Position numbers and translations under genes: made by a program. Below the pieces are notes generated by a model. The model ran no database searches. It worked only from the letters and a program-made list of their open reading frames with translations, and was not told the origin of the DNA. From positions 434,001 through 498,000 of the forward strand of contig JASNGC010000001.1 in assembly GCA_038659295.1 (NCBI GenBank): a DNA stretch of 64,000 nucleotides, in the 5' to 3' direction. The stretch is from Enterocytospora artemiae. Taxonomy: Eukaryota > Microsporidia. Of the stretch, positions 57,989 to 64,000 are shown one piece after another; position 1 is the stretch's first letter; every line of letters starts with the position of its first letter.

Positions 57989-58301
57989 TTTATGCCTGAT
58001 ACAAACACTCCAAGTAATAAACTTCAAAAAAATACGGGTTGATGTATACCAATTTAATTATATCCATGGTTACTTGATTCTCCAATATCACTTGGAAAGG
58101 AGCTTTAACACATTATTATACTCAATCTAAAACAAAAACTTGCATCGACAATTCCTCTGGCTCGACAGTATGTAGCTATGCACAACCAAGGGAGTAACCT
58201 GTATCTATGGTTGACCCGGTTCAAGTTAAGTACAATATGACGGCCATGGATATTCTAATACCGCTTAGTGGATACAAATTACGATAATATTAAACAAATA
58301 A
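57989..58301. other. Intergenic, nothing supported
   Basis: AT-rich, with a less AT-rich patch (58140-58270) including GGTTCAAGTT, which resembles a tRNA B box but has no acceptor or A-box partner. Confidence 0.35.
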
Positions 58302-58475
58302 CTAGTACTCGGGTTCAACTTTATTACATAGGTCAGTCGTGCTGTCTTTCTGAATCAGGCTGCACTTTAGTTGGTCCATCAGATCAATTGACCTTTCTAT
58401 TGTGGAGTTAAATTCGGAATATACATCCTGATACTTTGAAATAACTTCTCGAATTTCGGCCTCAAACTGGTCCAT
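58302..58475 (-). CDS. 57-residue coiled-coil protein
   Basis: ATG 58475 to TAG 58302 gives 57 codons. On the minus strand an A/T block (58481-58494) and ACCC directly precede the ATG, as strong a start signal as for ribosomal protein genes. The product is one long amphipathic helix (F-E-A-E-I-R-E-V-I-S-K-Y, then I-E-R-S-I-D-L-M-D-Q-L-K), followed by a short polar end. Size and helix recall small DASH/kinetochore or other heteromeric subunits, but I cannot name it. It is divergent to uS3. Confidence 0.6.
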   Translation of the reverse strand: MDQFEAEIREVISKYQDVYSEFNSTIERSIDLMDQLKCSLIQKDSTTDLCNKVEPEY

Positions 58476-58608
58476 GGGTGAAAAAATATTTTTTTAAAAA
58501 TCATGAGAATTCTCCAGGACATATCTGCAGCCAATGGTGTTTCGACTCGGATGATCTCCGATGCAAAACTGTAGTTTTAGGCAATATTTGGGCTCGAAAT
58601 ATTTTTGT

Positions 58609-58634
58609 AAAAATTTTAACTTTTCCACGACCCC
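58609..58634 (+). promoter_or_regulatory. AAATTT + CCC start signal of uS3
   Basis: AAAAATTTTAA (58609-58619) followed by CCCC (58631-58634), three bases before the ATG at 58638. Matches the layout at uL16 and 61645. Confidence 0.65.
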
Positions 58635-58637
58635 ATA

Positions 58638-59282
58638 ATGTGCGATGAGATTCTCAAGAACTATATTTATGACGGTAAGATGTATGCAGAGTTGAATGAG
58701 CTGTTTGGGAAGGTTTTTATTGAAGAGTGCTATGCAGGAATGGAGCTGAGAATGAATCAGACACCAATAAGGCTGTCAATTACTGTCCTGAATCCACAGG
58801 GTGTTATCGGCGAGAACAAATTCAAGCTCAGACAGCTCCAGAATATGGTTGCACAGAGGCTTGGAGTGCCGACCAACAATGTGGACATTGTGTTTGAGAA
58901 GATTAACGAGAGGGGTCTTGAGCCTGCTGTGCATGCAGAGCAGCTTAGACAGGCATTTCTGACGAACAAGCCATATAAGAGGGTTATTAATTCTGTTATT
59001 AGGAATGTGCGAGCAGCAGGGGGCCAGGGCGTCATGGTGAGGGTTTCTGGAAAGCTGAAGGGCCAAAGGGCCCGTTCCATCAAGTTTTTTGATGGGTTGT
59101 TGATCCAGTCTGGGGCACCGGCCAAGCAATACATCAAGAAAACCATTGCCGAGGCCAAGTGTAAGCAAGGGGTCATTGGGATCCAGGTGTCGGTGATGCT
59201 TCCATACGATGCAGATGGAAACAGGGGCCCAAGTTCTCTGCTTCCCGACAAGATTACTGTTTTGCCACCCAGAACATATTAA
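58638..59282 (+). CDS. RPS3: Small-subunit ribosomal protein uS3
   Basis: 214 residues. The N-terminal KH domain region reads A-E-L-N-E-L-F...Y-A-G-M-E-L-R, and the C-terminal domain holds G-K-L-K-G-Q-R-A-R-S-I-K-F and I-G-I-Q-V-S-V-M-L-P. uS3 lines the mRNA entry tunnel of the 40S subunit. Slightly shorter than the human form (243) because the C-terminal tail is missing. The KH-loop G-E-K-G is replaced by G-E-N-K. The stop overlaps AAATAAA. Confidence 0.95.
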   Translation: MCDEILKNYIYDGKMYAELNELFGKVFIEECYAGMELRMNQTPIRLSITVLNPQGVIGENKFKLRQLQNMVAQRLGVPTNNVDIVFEKINERGLEPAVHAEQLRQAFLTNKPYKRVINSVIRNVRAAGGQGVMVRVSGKLKGQRARSIKFFDGLLIQSGAPAKQYIKKTIAEAKCKQGVIGIQVSVMLPYDADGNRGPSSLLPDKITVLPPRTY

Positions 59283-59433
59283 ATAAACTGGTTTTAAGAA
59301 AGGATTTTTGTATTATCTGGAAGTTGTCAGGATGCGGTGAAAAACAAGTGTTTGTGTTTATATTTAGGGGATTGTCAAAGCGAAGTGTCTGGTGCGTCCT
59401 CAAAATGGTTTCTGGATTTATTCCTACATCGTT

Positions 59434-60021
59434 CTACGGTCTGACCGTTGGACTTCTAAAGAATTCGCGTAGGATCTGCAAAACTTCTCTTTTTGTCTCT
59501 CCAGAGCCTTCCAAGTAAACAAAACCATTCATGGCCAGGGCAATCTTGAAGTCATAGGGGATATGCTCCAGTAGATCACTGAAGTACAGAAGACGCACCT
59601 TCCAAGGCTCCAGCTGAAATGCCTCATCAATCTTCCCCAGTCCTTCACCTTTACAGCACAACAGAGGCTCTCCATTTTCGTTGTTCTCCGACAGATTAAT
59701 TACCTGTGCAATCACCAGATCTCCCCTCACCAGCTCCGGTTTGTTTCGTTTGGTTGCATTTAAGAAGTTGAGGGATGGAAGGATCCCCGTAAATCCCTGC
59801 AGGTCAACCTTGTAGTAATCTGGATTCACATAAAAAATACGTCCTACAACGATGTCAAACTTTCTGGGTGAGTACAGGCATGTTTTACTTTTTATGAAGT
59901 AGAGACTTTCTATCCTACACAGCTGTCCGGCAATACTTGCTCTATTCTCATAGATTCCAAAGCACTTCCTTCCTTCTTCAAAGATCAAATCTCCAGGACG
60001 AACATTTCTGACGAAAATCAT
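59434..60021 (-). CDS. RRP40: Exosome cap subunit Rrp40
   Basis: A 195-residue RNA-exosome cap protein with N-terminal domain, S1 domain and KH-like domain. The Rrp40 wording N-A-T-K-R-N-K-P-E-L-V-R-G-D-L-V-I-A-Q-V (residues ~89-108) separates it from Rrp4. Strand phrases D-I-V-V-G-R-I-F and Y-K-V-D-L-Q-G-F are also typical. A C-terminal KH-like segment has I-A-L-A-M-N-G-F-V-Y-L-E-G. It binds and threads RNA into the exosome core. CCCC lies immediately before the ATG. Confidence 0.85.
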   Translation of the reverse strand: MIFVRNVRPGDLIFEEGRKCFGIYENRASIAGQLCRIESLYFIKSKTCLYSPRKFDIVVGRIFYVNPDYYKVDLQGFTGILPSLNFLNATKRNKPELVRGDLVIAQVINLSENNENGEPLLCCKGEGLGKIDEAFQLEPWKVRLLYFSDLLEHIPYDFKIALAMNGFVYLEGSGETKREVLQILREFFRSPTVRP

Positions 60022-60205
60022 ATGGGGTCATGAAACCACAAAAATAACTTATCAAATCTGTTGACTGCCTCATGCTGATTTGAATGCAGACTGTGTTGTG
60101 TGGATCCATGTGATTCTCCATCGACTGTGATTATTCTGTGGGTCAGCCCATGAGGAAAAGAGGAACTTGGAACTTTTTGCTTAAAATTTTCGAAGCTCCC
60201 TCAAA

Positions 60206-61174
60206 ATGGACATCAAATGGAAGATAAAGTTGAAGGATAGAATCCTGGCTGTCTTTGCAGACAAATCCATCTATGTTGGGGTTGGAAGGAGCTTTATTAA
60301 TCTATCACATGGAAGAGTTCTGGCTACTTTTGAAAAATCGGTTCGCTCAATTTCCGGGTCGAGAGAGTTTGTTGGCTGTGCCAGCTATGACGGAAAGGCC
60401 ATGGTTTTTAAGAGGGGGGACTGCACTTGTGATAGGAGTGTGTTGGAGGCCAACAATGGCGGCAGGTTTGAGATAGGAGGAAGTGCATGCAAAACATTAG
60501 ATGGGTATCTGGATATTGTTGAAGGTCCAGAGACCGAAATAAAAAACATTGCATTTTTTGAAAGTTTCATTTCGCTGAGTACAAGGGGTAAAACAGTTTG
60601 GATCCTGGAAAATACACTGTCTGGGATTGAAATATCAAAGATACTGAATGACCATACACAGGATGTGAAAGGCAGCCTATTTGAAAGGATAGAGCCAAGA
60701 ACACCCTCAGAAACGACAAGCTTGGGAAATGGTAGCTGTAAACTATATACCTGGTCGTATGACCACACAATAAATATTTATGAGTATTCATCTATTGATG
60801 GTGGGGAGTTTGCAATAGTGCAGGTTGTAGATTGTGGAGATATCATTTGGAATGTGGTATTTTTTGACAGGAGAATGGTTGCGTCGCTACAAAACGGTAG
60901 AATTATGGTATTTGAGAAGAGCTGTGGGATATGGACGAAATATCGAGAATTGCAATGCTCCATAACGCCAATTGTCGCCATTTGTTGTGTTAAAGAGAGA
61001 AACTGGATAGCCGCTTGCTGTAATAGAAACTGTGTTGTTATATTAAACTCGGAATTTGACATAGTGGCCGAGCTTGGCAACATTTGCGAAGGTGAAATAA
61101 CCTGCATAACCAGTGAGGGATGTAGATTGTATTGTGGTTGTGATGATGGGACACTCTGCTGTATTGAGGTCTAG
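60206..61174 (+). CDS. CIA1: Cytosolic Fe-S assembly protein Cia1
   Basis: A 322-residue WD40 propeller. The phrase N-D-H-T-Q-D-V-K-G (near 150-158) is the Cia1/CIAO1 signature H-T-Q-D-V-K, and Y-T-W-S-Y-D-H-T-I-N-I-Y matches the next blade. Cia1 docks the CIA targeting complex and delivers Fe-S clusters to cytosolic and nuclear proteins. Many Cys residues (e.g. A-C-C-N-R-N-C) are unusual but not obviously metal sites. CTCCCTCAAA is directly before the ATG, with AAAATTTT 16 bases further up. Confidence 0.82.
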   Translation: MDIKWKIKLKDRILAVFADKSIYVGVGRSFINLSHGRVLATFEKSVRSISGSREFVGCASYDGKAMVFKRGDCTCDRSVLEANNGGRFEIGGSACKTLDGYLDIVEGPETEIKNIAFFESFISLSTRGKTVWILENTLSGIEISKILNDHTQDVKGSLFERIEPRTPSETTSLGNGSCKLYTWSYDHTINIYEYSSIDGGEFAIVQVVDCGDIIWNVVFFDRRMVASLQNGRIMVFEKSCGIWTKYRELQCSITPIVAICCVKERNWIAACCNRNCVVILNSEFDIVAELGNICEGEITCITSEGCRLYCGCDDGTLCCIEV

Positions 61175-61644
61175 TAGATGACAGATATCTTTGGATTATG
61201 AAGTAGAGGGCATTACAGGGTAGTCCCGACTACCTACAACAATTGGTCGAACACCTTGACAATCAATATGCAGAAGTTTTATCCCTATGGAGATTAACCC
61301 ATAAATTACTGAGAGGCCCAGTCTCCATCGGGGGGGGGGTAAGGGCTATAGTAATCACACTGCTCAGTCCTCAAAAGGTGTTATTGCCGAATGACGTAAA
61401 ACAATTGTTGATTGTTTATGATCCCAATGGCATAATGATGAACAAGCCGATGAATAGAAACCACATTCGATTGTGTGCAAGCTATTAGGTCTTTGACCAC
61501 GTGGGATGTGAGTGTGCTTTGTTATTTTCACCAGGTTGAATCCTGGGAAAAACGTAGAGTCCAAGAACTTTATATTTAAATAAATACATCATCTCGGTGA
61601 GCTGAACCTTTTTTCTACTGAAATATTTTTGAAAAATTTACCCC
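61175..61644. other. Intergenic with G10 run and small hairpin
   Basis: Holds GGTAGTCCCGACTACC (perfect 7-base arms, near 61219-61234), a run of ten G (61330-61339) and no supported ORF. Whether a structured RNA is made here cannot be told. Confidence 0.4.
61632..61644 (+). promoter_or_regulatory. AAATTT + CCC start signal of RRM gene
   Basis: AAAAATTT (61632-61639) followed by ACCCC, abutting the ATG at 61645. The clearest example in the window. Confidence 0.7.
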
Positions 61645-62211
61645 ATGTCGAACTCAGAATCTCACACAAGGATGGAAAGAAAGACGACAATCCTGAGAAT
61701 AAGCAAGACACCGAGTAGCACCACCATTCTCGACCTGGCTAAGGAGCTGGAGTGCGTGAAGGAGCATGTGGTCCTGATCAAGAGGTTCAGTCCAAGGAAT
61801 TTTGACACTGTGAATTTCTTTGTTGAGTTCTCGTCGGCGGAGACATGTGAGGATGCAAAGTCAAGTATTGAGAATAAGGGTGGGCTGATGTTGAAGGGAG
61901 AGAAGTTCCTCCCCTTCTTTGCCTCGTCAGATTCGCTGCAGGGAATGAAGAGCGTTATTTCAGAGAATAAGCTTTATGTCCAGTATTCTCCGGGGACGGA
62001 TCACGATGAGCTCTGTAAGCTGTTTGAGGGCATGAAGATTGTTGAGCCAAAGGACAAGCAGAACTTCATGTTTGTGGTGTGCAACGACCAAAAGGAGCAA
62101 GCGGCGTTGAAGGAGAGATGTGATCAGAAACTTGTTTCTGGAAAGCCGATTCATGTCAACTATGCAATTAATAAGGTAAGGCCAAAGAGGCGCGGACACA
62201 ACATTGAATAA
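61645..62211 (+). CDS. Two-RRM-like RNA-binding protein
   Basis: A 188-residue protein that reads as two degenerate RRM folds, about 14-92 and 107-175. Each has strand-helix-strand order (T-T-I-L-R-I-S ... V-N-F-F-V-E-F-S and K-L-Y-V-Q-Y ... F-M-F-V-V-C-N), but the RNP1/RNP2 aromatics are only partly kept. A basic tail K-V-R-P-K-R-R-G-H follows. The strong start signal suggests high expression. RNA binding is likely, partner unknown. The stop lies in GAATAAATT. Confidence 0.7.
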   Translation: MSNSESHTRMERKTTILRISKTPSSTTILDLAKELECVKEHVVLIKRFSPRNFDTVNFFVEFSSAETCEDAKSSIENKGGLMLKGEKFLPFFASSDSLQGMKSVISENKLYVQYSPGTDHDELCKLFEGMKIVEPKDKQNFMFVVCNDQKEQAALKERCDQKLVSGKPIHVNYAINKVRPKRRGHNIE

Positions 62212-62405
62212 ATTCACCACCTAGTAAATATATCTGAGGGATTTTCTAAAACTTGATTGGCCTGTGAGTGTGATATTGTGGCTTAGGCATCATGATACTT
62301 CGTATTTGCGTTTTTAACCTAGTCCCTTGTCATTTCCAGGGATTGGAATGGAAGTCCATCTGATAGGAATTGGACGTATCTATCATAGTTTTTAACCCCA
62401 GCAAG

Positions 62406-63323
62406 ATGTCTGCATTTCAAACATTACTTTTTGTTCAATCCAGAGCCAAAAAAGACTTGAAACTCTCCACAACGGCAGTAAAAGTTCTGCCGAATGTTTT
62501 CTCAATCAATCCTCTCCAAACACACTTGTACTCATTTGGAAATACAATTGAAATATTCACCACCTCGCCAGTTAATCGGATCTCGGAAGTAGATTACAAG
62601 AAGAACATTACACAGATGATGCTGATGAATCGTGGTTTGTTTATACTGAGTGATAACGAGGTGATTTCTCATTTTGATGACAGTTTCAATATTAGGCAAG
62701 GAAACTATGAAACATCTAGACTGATCAGATTTGATTACTGGGAGGGCGGCAGAAGCCAGCAGAACAATGCCATTTCCAACGGCATACCCATGGTAGGTGT
62801 TCAGAGCCCGTCGGCCCTAAGCATTTTTGACTGTAATCTACAATCCCTGCAATCCATTCCTGGCCAATGCTCATTTAGTATCCTGGATACATTAATAGTG
62901 GGTGAGTTTAACAAATGTGTACTGTATCGGTATTCAGGTGCAGAGTCACCTCGTGCCCATGATTCTGGCAAGAAGGTTTTTGTGAAGCTGTTTGATGTTG
63001 GATTCCCAGGAAACATCACCTGTGTGGCAATAGACCCGCTGTTTTCCAAGATATATGCAGCTGTGGACAATATTCTGTATGCATTTGACCTTTCAGGGAA
63101 GGAGCTTGCAAAAATGGAATTCCATACCCATCCAATACGCCAAATATTGCATGACTTCACGGGCAGCCACATTTACACGGCAGATGGAGTTAACATTGCA
63201 GTGTGGGACTCCAAGCCTGGCATATTGATTGAATTCATAACAATTGAGGATGGGGTCGAGGCCATGGATATTATTGTCTCCACAAATAGGACCTATGGCA
63301 GCATACCGATAAAAATAAACTAA
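62406..63323 (+). CDS. WD40 protein, possibly Ipi3
   Basis: A 305-residue WD-repeat protein with degenerate blades; the clearest is P-I-R-Q-I-L-H-D-F-T-G-S-H-I-Y-T-A-D-G-V-N-I-A-V-W-D (near 245-270). The phrase I-T-C-V-A-I-D-P-L-F-S-K-I-Y-A-A-V-D-N recalls Ipi3/WDR18, part of the Rix1 complex in 60S maturation. The match is suggestive only. The ATG 62406 is chosen because AACCCCAGCAAG directly precedes it. Confidence 0.5.
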   Translation: MSAFQTLLFVQSRAKKDLKLSTTAVKVLPNVFSINPLQTHLYSFGNTIEIFTTSPVNRISEVDYKKNITQMMLMNRGLFILSDNEVISHFDDSFNIRQGNYETSRLIRFDYWEGGRSQQNNAISNGIPMVGVQSPSALSIFDCNLQSLQSIPGQCSFSILDTLIVGEFNKCVLYRYSGAESPRAHDSGKKVFVKLFDVGFPGNITCVAIDPLFSKIYAAVDNILYAFDLSGKELAKMEFHTHPIRQILHDFTGSHIYTADGVNIAVWDSKPGILIEFITIEDGVEAMDIIVSTNRTYGSIPIKIN

Positions 63324-63368
63324 TCCTACACATTCCGAATTATAAACATATTTATTGATTAATGGCCA

Positions 63369-64000
63369 TCAGCAAAATCTGCACTTTCTCTTTTTCTTAA
63401 CTATTACATTCTCTGGCGTTTCCTTATCAACTCCATACAGACATTTGGACAGCTTATCAAACATCTCTGCAATGTTCTGACCTGTCAAAGCACTGGTAAG
63501 ACAATAGTCCCAGGTGTCCCTGTTTTGGATATTTATCAACCTTCCACCGGACACAATGCTGGTGGGAGGGGCTGCAGATTTGTTTTCACCAAGCCTGAAT
63601 GGCTCCACTCCATTATCCCCCATCTCTCTCTCAAGGAACATTCTATTCAGCTCACCTACCATATTTCTGAGCAAACTCTCCTCCTTTCTTTGTCTCTTGG
63701 CAGTTATCAAATCAGCCTTGTTGCCAACAATCACTGCATGTCTTATGTCCACATTTTCTCGCATCAGCTCTGAAATTCTACTTTCCACATACTCGAGTGT
63801 ACGGTGGTCGGTGACATCATAGACAAACAAAAATGCATCTGCGCCTCTATAGTATGACTTCACTATCGAGTTAAATCTCTCTTGGCCTGCAGTATCCCAA
63901 ATCTGTAGATGAATGGGCATATCGGTCAAATCCCCAGTGGAGTCGCCGTCCCCACATTCCTTTATATTTACCACCTTGTTTATGTTGTCTATTCCCACCG
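63369..64000 (-). CDS. Rab-type small GTPase, C-terminal part
   Basis: The first codons run past the window end, so the P-loop is missing. Visible: switch I remnant G-I-D, W-D-T-A-G-Q-E-R-F (G3), G-N-K-A-D-L (G4) and T-S-A-L-T-G (G5, normally S-A-K). A long insert (about 45 residues) separates G4 and G5. The C-terminus is K-K-K-R-K-C-R-F-C, a basic patch and CxxC-like prenylation end. Rabs direct vesicle tethering. Which Rab it is cannot be told. Confidence 0.88.
   Translation of the reverse strand, partial: VGIDNINKVVNIKECGDGDSTGDLTDMPIHLQIWDTAGQERFNSIVKSYYRGADAFLFVYDVTDHRTLEYVESRISELMRENVDIRHAVIVGNKADLITAKRQRKEESLLRNMVGELNRMFLEREMGDNGVEPFRLGENKSAAPPTSIVSGGRLINIQNRDTWDYCLTSALTGQNIAEMFDKLSKCLYGVDKETPENVIVKKKRKCRFC

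Noticed and set aside
58140..58270. Possible tRNA (B-box-like GGTTCAAGTT)
   Set aside because: No matching acceptor stem, anticodon arm or A box could be laid out.
61243..61488. 81-codon frame across the G10 run
   Set aside because: No ATG start, no signal, depends on a homopolymer of uncertain length.
1..64000. Spliceosomal introns
   Set aside because: All recognisable genes read through without frame breaks; no donor/branch/acceptor set was needed.

Overview
The window looks like nuclear DNA of a microsporidian (an intracellular, fungus-related parasite). It is AT-rich and gene-dense, with short, apparently intronless eukaryotic genes packed head to tail on both strands and little untranslated sequence. 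It encodes a TLC-type ATP/ADP transporter, the classic microsporidian energy-parasitism protein, and slimmed-down housekeeping proteins. Most start codons have a CCC-like triplet within about 0-10 bases upstream. A subset of presumably highly expressed genes (uS3, uL16, KRS1, an RRM protein) also have an AAATTT block. I used these signals to choose start codons, moving many of them from the longest possible ORF. The genus cannot be named from this sequence alone.

Layout. 0.4-3.7 kb: an anillin/Bud4-like PH protein and small hypotheticals. 4.0-6.84 kb: a segmental duplicate of 49.9-52.7 kb carrying a 5'-truncated SEC31, a small membrane protein and a complete 20S proteasome alpha-2 gene. 7.0-14.3 kb: a Tpa1/OGFOD1-like dioxygenase, an RBG1/DRG1 GTPase, a CAF-1 p60-like WD40 protein and the nucleotide transporter. 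14.6-17.4 kb: a large surface-type protein with two copies of a cysteine module; a paralogue with one copy lies at 35.8-37.0 kb. 17.6-24.6 kb: RPA12, a TPR protein, ceramide synthase, then a run of secretory-pathway proteins (two glutaredoxin-like, one GNAT-like, one membrane RING-H2). 25-31 kb: a Sac1-type phosphatase, a DHHC acyltransferase, a CSL4-like exosome protein and PheRS beta. 31-45 kb: SPX-EXS phosphate exporter, a repeat-bearing membrane protein, PUS1, KRS1, a possible RPA3-like OB protein, an AAAP amino-acid transporter, VMA6, RRS1 and a second DHHC protein. 46-53.4 kb: full-length SEC31, the source copy of the duplication and uL16. 53.4-58.3 kb: a gene-poor AT-rich island holding a nearly perfect 1.27-kb inverted repeat and a TALE homeobox gene with one in-frame TGA at the conserved helix-1 tryptophan. 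58.3-64 kb: uS3, RRP40, CIA1, an RRM protein, an IPI3-like WD40 protein and the C-terminal part of a Rab GTPase running off the window.

Together the genes cover translation and ribosome assembly (uS3, uL16, KRS1, PheRS, RRS1, RPA12, PUS1), RNA decay (CSL4, RRP40), membrane traffic and lipids (SEC31, Rab, Sac1, Lag1, two DHHC), uptake and transport (NTT, AAAP, XPR1/SYG1-like, V-ATPase d) and a lineage-specific set of surface or secreted proteins. The observations most worth following are the segmental duplication, the palindrome beside the broken homeobox gene, two apparently undescribed membrane/surface families, and the start- and stop-codon signal architecture.
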